A stretch of 64,000 nt of DNA from Leptidea sinapis (GCF_905404315.1 NC_066265.1:33752501-33816500); one strand, 5' to 3'; counted from the stretch's first letter, positions 42,613 to 53,385 are shown. Translations and numbers: made by a program. Notes: generated from the sequence alone by a model not told the origin.

Positions 42613-43051
42613 ACTACGTTTAAAAAAACCCACTTCAAAAACTGAAAAGTATAAAATAACAAAAAATTTAATTTAATACACCTCTTATGTAAACCTTTAC
42701 CTTTAATATTAATAAAATACTATTATTTATATGTGCTACCTATTGATAGGTTTTGAGTCAGTGCCAAAAGCCCTAAACAAAATAAAACTTAATATTGTAA
42801 ACAGCTTATTTACTGTATTTATATAGGTTGTCTGGCCTTGCGTGTCTGTCCGCTTGGGTTGTTTTTTTCTAGACGAAGCTATCCCGCTCAAAGTCACGCG
42901 TGGCGAGTGTAGGTGCCTTTATTACATTTGGCTTAGCACCGACTTTAAAGCTATCAATATGTAGCACATACAAATAATAGTATTTTATTTAATAAAATTT
43001 TTAGTTATTTGATACTTTTCAGTTTTTGAAGTCGGTTTTTTTAAACGTAGT
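42613..43051. mobile_element. Foldback MITE with long imperfect arms
   Basis: The ends are inverted: ACTACGTTTAAAAAAACC then CACTTCAAAAACTGAAAAGT at 42613-42650, matched by 43014-43051. The arms continue inward: 42715-42775 ('tgtgctacctattgatagg') pairs with 42945-43000. No coding capacity. Related copies lie at 15610-16400 and 43060-43355. Confidence 0.7.
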
Positions 43052-43059
43052 ATATTTTT

Positions 43060-43355
43060 AATTTTTTACGTTTTAATGTCTGTTAATAATAATATTTAAT
43101 CAACTTGAATGAAAACTCCAAAAAAAGCCGTACACAGAAAACAATTATGTCATCCACGTAGACGATAATTTTCATATAAATGGTCATAAAATAAAAACTA
43201 CTGAATCAAACTATGTAAAATTTTTATGGGAACAAATGGCATCTATTTCGCATCAAACAAGAATTACGTAAATCAGATCATAAATCTCAGAGTAATCGGT
43301 GTAAAGGATTACACCAAGGAGGAGGACCTCCTTTTGGAAGTCGGTTAAAAAGCAA
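43060..43355. mobile_element. Second repeat of the GACTTC family
   Basis: Matches 16130-16390, including 'aattacgtaaatca' and 'tcataaatctcag', and ends 'ccttttggaagtcggttaaa'. This is a very common dispersed repeat of Lepidoptera. Confidence 0.5.
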
Positions 43356-43559
43356 GAATTGGCACAAAATGGGGCATAGAAAAAAAATGGGTTAAGGTGC
43401 TTGGTATCGTGAAATGGTCATCTTTGAGGGCTTAATACTCTGCAATGAGTTCTGGGAGATTAAAAAAAATATATATGTTAGGGACTGATATGTAATCTCC
43501 AATCTGAACGTTTAAAAATTTTGTAAAACGTAAAATACCAAGTAATAAAAATTATTGAA

Positions 43560-43820
43560 ATAAAGCAAATCAAATCAAATCTATTTATTACAAAAGGCCG
43601 CCCGCGGGTTCATGAGCGGGCGACGGGTGGCAGTGTGCCGCTGACTTTCACACGAATTTGTACGCGCGGGAATTTGTAATAGTGAGCGCGCATGAATCGT
43701 GACAGCTAGCTCCGTCCAAACCTTGAAGGTAGCCAGCGTGATCCTGAGACTTAAGTAACTAGGCCTGCTGGACTGGAATGGACTGGGCATCAATATCAAC
43801 GGTGAATACATCACTCACCT
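43560..43820 (-). mobile_element. Retroposon 3' fragment with (ATTTG)n tail
   Basis: On the minus strand the sequence ends in a GATTTGATTTGATTTG-type repeat at about 43565-43582, after a GC-rich segment with 'cccgcgggttcatgagcggg'. The 77-codon frame (43581-43814) is not recognisable. Confidence 0.4.
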
Positions 43821-43839
43821 TCGATTCACACTCGAAATC

Positions 43840-44490
43840 ATAATCATAGCAGAGACCATGGGAGACTTAAACCATATGCTTGATGGCCTCAATATAGCAG
43901 CATGCAGTAGGTCTCAAAATGTACATGGACAAGATGAAGATCTTATCAAATGTTGCACTAACTCCAGTAACAATTGGGAGCTGTACTCTCGAAATTGTTG
44001 ATGAGTATGTCTACCTTGCAAAAAAACAATCCAATAAGGCAGCTCCAATTTCGCGAAAGAGGTCACTCATCAAATCAAACTCGGATGGGCAGAAATACCA
44101 CAGTGTCTGAAGACGAAGGTTTTCAACCAGTGCATATTGCCAACCATTATTATATTGAGAACAGAGCCAGTATTGTATTTATTATTTATTTATTGTATTG
44201 AGAACCAAAGTCACAGACATACCCCAAATTATTGCAAAACTGAAGTGGCACTGGGCGGGGCACAAAGCTTGACAGACAGATAGTTATTGGGATAGTAAAG
44301 TTCTTGAGTGGCGACCACATACCAGACAACAGTGTTGGTAGGCCCCCCATAAGATCAACCGATGATCTGATCAAGATTGCCAAAATAGGTTGAATGAATG
44401 TGCAGCGCAGGACCTGTTGTCAGTGCGATCTTTGTGGTAGGCCTTTGTTCAGCAGTGGACATCCCCCGGCTGAAATGATGAAGACAATGA
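43840..44490 (+). pseudogene. RTE-type LINE reverse-transcriptase C-terminus
   Basis: Translation in shifting frames gives MDKMKILSNVALTPVTIGSC then TLEIVDEYVYL, later LKWHWAGH, KVLEWRPHTR and DDLIK-like pieces, ending before 'cagcagtggacatcc' and 'ggctgaaatgatgaaga'. These are the landmarks of the C-terminus of lepidopteran RTE elements. Frameshifts and stops are frequent: an old copy. Confidence 0.65.
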
Positions 44491-44609
44491 AATAAAGAAT
44501 AATTAAGTATGGGTATTTGTAGGGTTTAAAACATACTACTGACCAACAATGTTGAAACAACGGCTTATTGGTGAAGATACAGTATGGAGTGATTAAATGA
44601 TTTATTTTA

Positions 44610-46123
44610 TTAAATAACACCGCTGGAAGTTATAGTTAACACAGATTTCTTAATTTGTCCAATGTCACAGTTTAACACAGTTGTTTGAATATGTGTATCA
44701 TTATTTTCAATTTGTGTATTCTTCTGTCTAATTTTCTCTAAGATTATTATAGTCTTAGGAATGTTTTTCCAGTATTTGCCTAAACAACGATTAATATTTT
44801 CCCTATAGTAAGTATCACTTGTAGTAAGATCAGATGATTCATTATCTGTAAGAGATAAATATTTAAATTAAGATATATTTGTTTTGTTAATCATGAATAT
44901 GAATCAAAAAATAATCTTATACCATTTACATCAGATACACTTTGATCTATCCACCTTGTTTGTATATTCACACAAATGACAGCAACTTCCATGGTTTTGC
45001 AGATATACTTTACATGGTTAACAAATATGTTGAGAAACTTTAAGCCTGTAAATATATGTACTTTCTAGTTTTAGTACAGTGTGTGAATAGCATATGATAA
45101 AACTGTGGTGGGTTGACAGGAAGCAAATCCTGTAGATCCTATAATAAACATATTGTCTGCCTATGAGTTGAAAATTAAGGACTAATTAAAAAAAAAATCT
45201 TAAATTTACTGGGAGAACATTTGAGAGTAGGAAATAAGTCAATTACACAAGCCATATTAAAGAAATTAAGTTGTGTTATCATATTAATTAAACCTCACCA
45301 ATCTTATTCTCATCTCCAAAGTGTTGAAACATTAAAGAAGGCAGTGAGTCAAGTATAATCAGTGATAAACAGTTATACTCATTTTTATTATTTTTTACTT
45401 GAAGTAAAATATCAACTAATTCATCCATGGTCCATATGAATGCCACTTTTATTTTTAGCATTACAGCTGCCATTTCCTAAAAAAAAATTGGTGGTGATTG
45501 ACCACAATATCTTTTATATCTGACAACACTCAATGAAACTGTTAATTTCATCAAATACCTTATGAGAAAAACTACATTCTTCTAATACTTTCTGTATTCT
45601 TATAGCAGAAAAGTCACCCTTTGAATCTATATAAAGTACCGTTTTGTCTCTATTCTTCACACAATTTACAGCTAATTGCATACACAACTGTGTTTTCCCT
45701 GAACCAGCTAATCCACATACTTCAGTTATATATCCTATATTTATACCTCCATTTAAAATTGAATCTAAACTAAAAATTATCATTTAAAACAATATGTATA
45801 TTATAATGATTTCTTGAAAGTAAACAAGAGAAAATGTGCAATTATGTATAAAAGTTATACCTCTCTATTCCTGTTTCAAGTTCTGTAATTCGTGAGCATA
45901 CTGTATTAAATAAAGAGAGACTATTTACTACAGTTGCAGAATATATTTCAAATATATTTTTTCGAATTTGCAGAATACATGGTATCTCTAATTTCGTTAA
46001 GTTGGATAACTTCTCTATGTCTTCTTGCAGAAAATCAATTAATGTTTTAATGCGATTTTGTGAAAGTTTCTTGATTATTGGTTGTGTTAAGTTCTTACTT
46101 AAATCAGAATAAAGAGTGTCCAT
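44610..46123 (-). CDS. Rad51D: RAD51D, five exons
   Basis: Exons 45861-46123, 45559-45769, 45299-45476, 44923-45045 and 44610-44845 join with GT-AG introns and matching phases to 336 residues; human RAD51D has 328. N-terminus: KKLSQNRIKTLIDFLQEDIE aligns with the RAD51D helical domain. Then TGIESLDSILNGG, Walker A at residues 107-114 (GLAGSGKT) and Walker B ending at Asp201 (LSLIILDS). Exon 5 carries CLGKYWKNIPKT, equivalent to the 'LGRSWSFVPST' strand. The protein is a RAD51 paralogue that in vertebrates works in the BCDX2 complex to load RAD51 on single-stranded DNA. An ATG 42 nt upstream (46165) is in frame and would add 14 residues; I prefer 46123 because it aligns with the human start. 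AATAAA at 44601-44606 lies directly after the stop. The end of exon 2 was placed at AAG|GTATTT because it alone keeps the frame. The C-terminal third is poorly conserved. Confidence 0.88.
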
Positions 46124-46169
46124 TTTAATTTTTGTGTACGCACCAAAAGGCAAGAAAGAAGCCAATCAA

Positions 46170-46868
46170 ATAAACATGTTTTATCCTTATCAAATCTATA
46201 TATTTTTTTTTTTTTTTTTTTTTATATTAATTCGTTCTTTCGAACAGGCTACAGCCAGGGGCCTTACTGCCTTGTCGTTAGTATTTTCATTTCTTTGGTA
46301 TTTATTATTTTCACTATTTTGTTTTACAAAAAGTCCAATCCAGTTTTCTCATTTCATCTTACATTATTTCCATTTTCCTTTTCCAATTATGTATATTCGA
46401 TAGCGAATATTTATAGTAGTTTCTTTCATCAAATCCAATCCAGTCTTAAAGTCATCAGTTATTTTACCATTTCCGTTAATGTATAATTCTCTAAAGAATA
46501 TTTTCCATATTTTCCTTTTAGTAAGTCCAAATCCAGTAATATAGTCTCTAATAATTTTCCCCTTTTCTTAAAGTCAAATCCAGTGTAATTTGCATAACTT
46601 TTTAGAATAATACCTACCTATTTACATTATCTGTTCAGTTCGCGAATTGCGCTATGCTATTACTAGCTATATAATTTAAACCTGAAAATATATCCTGAAC
46701 ACCTACAAACAATACACCACAGAACACTATTACATATTACCCCTCGTTTACACCAAGAAACAAGTCAAAATCTTGTTTATACAAAACTTGTAGAATACTT
46801 GTTGAAACATAATATTTATTTGTTTTAAACATATATTGCAATTGTCTGAAACATTCATGCGTTCATAC
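46170..46868. other. RAD51D upstream region, T-rich
   Basis: A run of more than 20 T lies at about 46203-46223, followed by pyrimidine-rich DNA with repeated 'aaatccaat/aagtccaatcca' motifs (46330-46580). The open frames here are low-complexity. The RAD51D promoter should be near 46130-46200. Confidence 0.4.
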
Positions 46869-46898
46869 CAGGGGTAGGACAGACGCCTTAAAGTGAGG

Positions 46899-47487
46899 TT
46901 TTCAGAAGACTGTAGTGCCATCTGTTAGTTGGCCCGAAAATGAAAGCTTTGGCAGCTGTCACTCACTTTGAAGTTTGAAATCTTTCAACTTGTCTTTATT
47001 TGTGTTACTGCCCACTGGTCAAAGAGTATAATAATATATAGGGAAAAGAGAGCCCTCTCGGCGCATTATGAGCTGTCTATTTGAAAACTAGCGCCATCTG
47101 GAGATTGGCCCCGAAAGTAACTATTATAAGCTCCAATTTATAAAATTCATTTTTAATTTTGTGACGCAATTAAATAACTAACTCTACTTTTTAATATTGG
47201 TATTGCTTTTTTTACTATTTTTTACCATGTTGAAATTGCGTGTAGAGTTAGTTATGTAATTTTGTTACAACATAGAACGTTAAGGATGGATAGATTTAGT
47301 AGTGCAAATATGCAAAATGGAACACGAGAGCTACATACATGCGCAAACACTAGAACTAGCCGCCATTTTATGACCAGTGAGCAGTGACACAATTAAAGAA
47401 AAGTTGAAAGGTTTCAAAGCGAGTGACAGCTGACAAAGCTTTCATTTTTGGGGCCAACTAACAGATGGCACTACAGTCTTCTGAAAA
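46899..47487. mobile_element. Inner MITE with about 115-bp inverted arms
   Basis: 46899-47013 ('ttttcagaagactgtagtgc' then 'catctgtt', ending 'ctttcaacttgtctttattt') is the imperfect complement of 47379-47487. Between the arms, at 47014-47378, sits another MITE, so the insertion went close to the centre of the palindrome. Confidence 0.7.
47014..47378 (+). mobile_element. ACTGGTCA MITE, copy 1
   Basis: Terminal inverted repeat ACTGGTCA / TGACCAGT. Contains an internal inverted pair ('aataactaactctac' and 'gtagagttagttat'). The same element occurs reversed at 47928-48281. Confidence 0.65.
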
Positions 47488-47927
47488 GTCACTTGAAGAG
47501 CTCAAGAAAGTTAGCCCCCCAGATTTTAATTTTTTAATTTTTTTTTATTACATCGTTAGTTTGCCATTTGTTCTTGATTGTTCTCTATAAACATTTGTTT
47601 GTTCTCGATTTTTTTTTAAATTTGCAATTCATTAAAATTGGTTAGGTTAGGTTATGTTGGAACAGTTAAAACAACGCACGAGCCAAGCGTAGCGTGCCGC
47701 AGCAGCGGCCGGCGAGTGCCAGAACCAAATAGTAGGCGTTTCCCCCCTTTTTTAATTAATTGTTTTTAAATAAACAACAAAAGGACAAACAATTATTTGT
47801 AGCGATCAATTAACAACAAACTACCAACTAACGATATGCGATACTGAAAATTCAAAAATAGAAAAAAAATTTTTTTGGGGGTCTAAGTTTGATGAGCCCA
47901 CTTTAAGGCGTCTGTCCCACCCATGCC

Positions 47928-48281
47928 ACTGGTCATAAAATGGAAGCTACGCCTAGCATTTGCACATGTATGTAGCTCTCGTGTTCCATTTTTCATATTT
48001 ACACTACTAAATCTATCCTTTATGTTCTATGTTGTGCAAAATAAGATAACTAACTCAACGCGCAATTTCAACATGGTAATAAATTGCAATACCTAAATTA
48101 AAAAGTTGAGTTAGTTATTTAATTGCTTAAGAACATTAAAAATGAATTTTATAATTTCGAGCTTATATATAGTTATTTTCGGGGCCAATCTCCAGATGGC
48201 GCCAGCTTTCAAATAGACAGGTCATAATGCGTAGTGAGGGCTCTCTTTTCCCTATAGATTATTATACTCTTTGGTTCATAC
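47928..48281 (-). mobile_element. ACTGGTCA MITE, copy 2, inverted
   Basis: Begins ACTGGTCATAAAATGG and ends 'attattatactctttgg', the reverse complement of copy 1 over its length with scattered differences. Together with copy 1 it forms a roughly 350-bp long-range inverted repeat. Confidence 0.65.
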
Positions 48282-48590
48282 TGTGTTGGCAACAAGTTTT
48301 TATACAAGTATAAAACACAATAGGCATGATGACAAATTTTGAGAAACTGTTCTATAATATTTGGAAATATATATGAATTATAATAAACATAATATTTCTG
48401 CGGAAAATTTAGGTTTAGTACTTAAAAAATAATTTTTGATTCATAAATTTAAAATTTGCACCAAAACGCGTCAAAGTGTCATGGCGTCGCTTGCTTACGT
48501 CACTTTAGAGTACAAGGAACATTCGGTATATGTAAACATTATCTAATTCATATTTAATTTGGACATTTTACTAGTTTTTACATTAAAAAC

Positions 48591-50467
48591 ATGACTTCGA
48601 AAGCATATCGGTGGTGTTCCGTCCCTCTGTGTACTAATACGTCCATAAAAACTCCTGAGAAGTTATTTATTTTCGTTCCTTTCGATAAAAATTAAGAAAG
48701 AAGTGGCTTGAACTTGCAAGACGTGATTTGGAAGGAATATTACCCACTACACAGCTTTATTTTTGTGAAGATCACTTTGACGTAAGTATTTTCTTTTTTA
48801 TTTTGTAGAATTTTGTTGCTAAATTCATTATAAACTAATTTTATGGGAAGAAGTAAACATTGATATACAAACTTTTTGGAGGTTATGATTCTCTTACTCA
48901 CTGTTACTTATTATAATCAAATCCTCAATGAATGAGCTATTAAAAAGGTATTTTATTTCATTTTCAGTTACCAAATTATATGGCAAACTACATGGAGTAT
49001 CATTTGATGGGGTCAGTGTCGCAGATTCGCATGAAACCTGGGTGCGTTCCCTCAAAATTTGAATGCCAACCTGACAGAAGAAAACGAACTTCCGGCTCAA
49101 ACGAAAGGAAATATAGTGCGAAAAAGCAAAGAAGAGAAGTCGTTGCAGAAGCTGAGCAAGAATTACAAAATAAAACAACTACAACTTGTTCTGTTGCAAC
49201 AGAACAGCTAGAACTTGAAGACCCAACCCCCGGAACATCAGCCATGCAGGAAAGTAATACAAAAGATGCACCTAAGATGGTAAATAAATCCATTCAAGTG
49301 TATATAACAAATAAGTTCAGAAGTAAAGCTGTTCAAACAGAAATAAAATCAGTAGATCAGATGACTTCACCATTGAAACCCTTTTGTCGTTCTGCTTTTA
49401 CTTCACCATTTAAAATCACAAGTACCAAGCCATCCATATCCACCATACAAAAATGTTCCAAGAAAATAGGATTTCAGGCAGATTCTGACAGTGATATTTC
49501 ATACACACCATCTGTAGCACATAGTGAATCACCATCAGTGACATCTTTAAACATTAAATCGTCTTCAGACTGCAGTGAATTAATTGAAGACGATAAGAAA
49601 CAAGAGGCATCAAGAATCTTGGCATATACATTGCAGAAAATAAAAAAGAACCCACGGTCTTACATTGGAGTTCCTAACAGTTGTTACTACCTTATAGATT
49701 TAATTGAAAAAAAATTAAATATTCCCACACACCATATAATAATGTGCTTGAAAAAAATTAAATTAAATAGTAGTTTCAGAGAGCTTTCTGATGATTTTTC
49801 TATTGATCCGACATATGCCAGCAAGATATTTCTGAAAAATATACTACTAATAGCTAGTTTGATGCGACCTTTTCTTGTTGTCTTAGATAAAGATTCCATA
49901 AGAAAAAATTTGCCTATGGCCTTTAGGCATAAATATTACAATGTAATTTGTATTATAGACTGCTTAGAAATTGAGATAGAAAAGCCTTCAAAAGCAGTGA
50001 ACCAGGCTCTCTCCTGGTCAGAATACAAAAAAGCTAATACGATAAAGTATCTTGTGTCTTGTACTCCTAATGGACTAATCAATTACATTTCTCCAGGATA
50101 TGGAGGAAGAATTACTGACACATTGTCGGTCGAATCTTGTGATTTTATAAAGTGTTTGCAACCAGGTATGCGTGTGATGGCTGACAGAGGTTTCAAACAT
50201 GTACAACAATATTTAAGAAAACAGGGAGTGAACTTAGTACGACCTCCAAGTGTTGCAACTGGTACAAAGCTATCAAAACATGAGGCAAGGGAAACAAAAC
50301 AAATTGCAAGCGTAAGGATTCATGTGGAGAGAGTGATTAGACGCCTACATGAATTCTGTATGTTAAAGCCGCATGCATGTGTAAATGTTAATTTAGTCAA
50401 ATTGCTAGATGATGTTATAACCATTGCCTGTGGATTGATTAACTTACAAGATTCTTTGATCAAATAA
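48591..50467 (+). CDS. ISL2EU transposase (THAP + DDE), THAP exon frameshifted
   Basis: Exon 1, 48591-48781, encodes a THAP-type C2CH zinc finger: Cys pair in WCSVPLC, then after a 1-nt frame loss within 'gataaaaattaag' (stop TAA at 48693) the rest of the domain, ending YFCEDHFD. Donor GAC|GTAAGT at 48782. Exon 2 starts at 48968 after TTTTCAG and reads LPNYMANYMEYHLMGSVSQI, then open to 50467. Its second half is a DDE_Tnp_4 nuclease: first Asp in IIDCLEIEIEKPS (49954), second in GGRITDTLS, MADRGFKHVQ, and the Glu in RIHVERVIRRLH. The middle is Ser/Lys-rich and probably disordered. The THAP domain should bind the transposon ends and the DDE domain should cut and join them. Without the frameshift the product would be about 560 residues; translation from 48980 would give a DDE protein lacking the DNA-binding finger. 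Confidence 0.82.
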
Positions 50468-50501
50468 ATATACATGTTTGTTTGATCAAAGAATCTTGTA
50501 A
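50444..50501. terminator. 21-bp perfect hairpin at the transposase stop codon
   Basis: 50444-50464 is the exact complement of 50481-50501, with a 16-bp loop. The left arm encodes the last residues (LQDSLIK) and the stop lies at the loop. Outside the arms the pairing continues imperfectly ('ggattgatt' with 'aaatcaatc'). It lies between converging genes and could separate their transcripts; the type 'terminator' is a guess, the structure is certain. Confidence 0.6.
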
Positions 50502-50832
50502 GATCAAATCAATCAGCTTGATCAAGAATATATGCCAGTTCAGTTTCAGAATAATGTTAGATTCAGTTTCTGAAATCCTGTTTGACTGTACAATTTTGAG
50601 TGCAAGTTATTGTATTATGCAGATAATTAAACAAAGAATCAGTATTATTTCGAAGTTCATTGTTACTTTGCTTAAACTCGTTTGTTTAATATGAGCTAGT
50701 CTAACATAAAACATTGATATAAGTGAATGTAAATGAATATTTATATAGTGTTGTAAATTAATATATAATGTGTGAAGATCATCAGAGGTTCATCCTACAA
50801 ATAAAAACATTTTTACATAAACTGGTTTTTAT
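50502..50832. other. Spacer between the two ISL2EU genes
   Basis: 331 bp, AT-rich, 3' UTRs of both converging genes. 'aataaa' at about 50802-50807 may serve the plus-strand gene. Confidence 0.45.
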
Positions 50833-52291
50833 TTATAACATTACACTTTTATATAACACTGGGTATACATTATCCTTCCACAAAGGGACCTTAAGAAAAT
50901 CTGATACATATTTTTCATCATACATAATTTCCATTATATCTACTTTCTTATTGGCACTGTAGTTGCAGTCAGCTACACAGAAGTAGCCTTTTTTATGTCC
51001 TGTTAGTAACATTTGAAGTTGCATTTGCACATAAAACTTTTGGGTTCGCTTCCCATTCTTTACATATGCTTTAACTGATTTTTGACTCATAGGACACTTA
51101 ATTTCTATTATACTATTTTCACAGATCCCATCAGGTGAACCCGCTAGCATGGGATAATTTTTAGATAAGAATAACCCACATTTTCTAATTTTCTTTTCCA
51201 GGTTGGCACTTACAGTTTTCCTCACTTCATCCTCCAAAATTCTACCACGTTTCATAGCTGTTGTGTCTGGAATTTTTCCACCCATTATTACTGCCATCAG
51301 AGTGCCGTCACTGGTTTTACACCTACTGAATTCATATGCTCTTGAAGCGGTCACTCTGCCATACCTTAATTCATACCAAAGCTTACTTTTATGTTGCTCC
51401 CTTGTTTCTACTTCTACATTGGTGATGTCAGCATCAGAAAATATCACACTATCCAAAAATTTATTACAACAGTTTTCTTTATATTTCAACACTAAATTGT
51501 CCATTGACAGACTTAAAAGTCTATCAAAAACATAGTCCTTTTGGTATTTCATTAATTCACAGTCGGTTAACCTTCTTCTCTTCCCTTCTTCTACAAACTT
51601 TTCGAATACTTCGGTATCAGATGGTAAGCTAGGGCTACCCTTAGATAATTCCGTAGCAGTTATGTATTTAAGGGTACTCCCAACTCTAGAAAGTTTGGAT
51701 TTCCTCCAATAGCATTTTATGGATGTGCAAGATGGATCTTCACTTCTGCGATGAACCCACATTAAGAATGCCATGGCATGTTTGCAGCCTCCTTGAGAAG
51801 CCACACAATCATGACATTCTACTGACTTAACTGTTTCTTCTTGTTCGTCGACTACCAAAGACACTCCATACAACTTGGCATGCACTTTATGTTCTGGGCA
51901 GATTTTAGCTTTTATTGTGCACAAATTTCCTTCACGTTTGACCTGAACATAGCTTACAGCATCATCACCATAAGATGCCCTAGCAGACCTGAAATAATTA
52001 AAGCAATGGTAAATATTTATTTGCAAAAAGAAATATTTAACATAAACATAACCTCAAATTGTAATATTGAATGTTATACTGAAATAGGTACAATAGCTAT
52101 GCTTTCAACGAATTATTTTTATGGTTTAAATAATTAATTAACTGTTTAATACACAATACTTACATGGAAGTTTTAACATTTCTAAATTCTGCTGAACAGA
52201 AGTCTTTGTTTGATGCCAGAAACGTTCCTAGCATAATCAAGTGGATTCTTGGTAAATTTGCACTGGAAGCCTTTGTAAATCCTTGTTCCAT
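50833..52291 (-). CDS. ISL2EU second protein: SWIM-like finger + YqaJ nuclease
   Basis: Exons 52164-52291 and 50833-51988 (intron GT-AG; donor CCAT|GTAAGT, acceptor TTATTTCAG) join in frame to 427 residues. Residues 98-115 are a SWIM-like zinc site (VECHDCVASQGGCKHAM). From about residue 245 comes a YqaJ/lambda-exonuclease-type nuclease: LRYGRVTASRAYE, GRILEDEVRK, LAGSPDGIC with the catalytic Asp, IIEIKCP with Glu-X-Lys, and FYVQMQLQM. YqaJ proteins resect DNA ends in phage recombination. In ISL2EU elements the role of this protein is unknown; help with excision or repair is a guess. All catalytic positions are present and the frame is intact. The N-terminus FCSAEFRNVKTSMSAR spans the splice and matches relatives, which supports the join. 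Confidence 0.85.
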
Positions 52292-52445
52292 GACTCAATT
52301 TAGCGCAATCAATTTACACAAAAGAAATTGAAGTTAATAACAAAACAATAACGGCGTATTCAATTAAAAAAGCGAGCGAGTGTGTATTATCTTAAGTAAT
52401 TCAAATGTAAACAAAGAGAAAGAACTCTAACGTGACGTCATGCGC

Positions 52446-53385
52446 TCTGATTGGCGTTCAACATTTCATGGCGGATTGCCGTATTTAGCGATTTTATTTT
52501 ATCGATTATTATATTCATCTTGCTTTTAATTATGAAAAGAATCAGAGTTATAGAATTAGGAATTTTGTAATAATATACACACAAATTATTTCAATGAAAT
52601 TTACTTGTTGTCATCATGCCTATTGCGTTCACATAGATCTGAGACATATTTGATACAGTCTGATAGATTGACTGCGTTCACACCAACATAAAACACATTA
52701 CATCTTTTTAACAAGTATTATTAATTTTATTGAAGTTTTATACTGTACCCATGCTTGGTGGATAAAGTTTTAAGCATTTACCGGACAGACCGCTTTTTTT
52801 TAGTGGAAAAGAAGAAAATAAATGGAGTGGTCAAAGCCATAAGCTTTATAAGCAATATTTATCTCGGCTTATATTAAGATATTATTTCGATACTTTTATA
52901 ATCATCTGGCAAGCATGAGTAATGCATTAACTACATTTTGCCTTTGATAGCCGATGCAAATACAAAGAAGAATACGAGTCACCAGTAAATAAATCTCAAA
53001 TAAATAGCTAACAAAAAAAAAGAGTGTGTGTACTTATGTAGACGCGTTAGAAGTTATACTTCTTTGGCGTATGGAAAAATGAATCAAATTTTAACAAATA
53101 ATTGAGATCAAATATAGTATAAGTACTCAGCATTTAAGTTTAATATAAACAAGTACTTATAAAAAATTTATGTTTTTTTTATTTATACAATATTCAAATT
53201 CAAATTCCGACAATTAACTTCAAATCTATAAATGCACTCAAAACACACACTGTTTAATTGTACTGTTACGAAACACGTGCTCTATATTATATAAAAATAC
53301 TAGAATATACAACTTGAACATAGTTATCGATTTTCATGCCACCTAGAACTAACTTCACGATGTAGAATTCAGGTGTCGGTGTGCG
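52446..53385. other. Intergenic, nothing recognised
   Basis: About 940 bp of AT-rich DNA downstream of the ISL2EU element. No open frame or repeat that I can assign. Confidence 0.4.

Larger units (their letters stand above)
46871..47922. mobile_element. MITE with 'GACAGACGCCTTAAAGTG' ends, carrying nested insertions
   Basis: Inverted ends GGACAGACGCCTTAAAGTG at 46876-46894 and 47898-47916. The right interior (47490-47890) is its own sequence; the left interior is occupied by a second inverted-repeat element at 46899-47487. Non-coding. Confidence 0.65.
48491..52445. mobile_element. ISL2EU-type DNA transposon, two converging genes
   Basis: ACGTCACTTTAGAGT at 48497-48511 is inverted at 52424-52438 with one mismatch. 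Just inside both ends is a TGTAAACAT/TGTTTACAT stretch, which suggests longer degenerate terminal repeats; the exact outer borders are not resolved. Between them lie the transposase gene on the plus strand (48591-50467) and a YqaJ-nuclease gene on the minus strand (50833-52291). This pairing, THAP plus DDE transposase with a YqaJ-domain partner, is the hallmark of ISL2EU elements. The only visible damage is a 1-nt frameshift in the THAP exon. Confidence 0.8.

Noticed and set aside
46116..46486. 95- and 63-codon plus-strand frames upstream of RAD51D
   Set aside because: Poly-Phe/Ile low-complexity translation of a T-run and pyrimidine-rich DNA.
50833..52291. YqaJ gene as phage or bacterial DNA in the assembly
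   Set aside because: It has a spliceosomal intron, lies between transposon ends and is paired with a THAP transposase, so it is eukaryotic.
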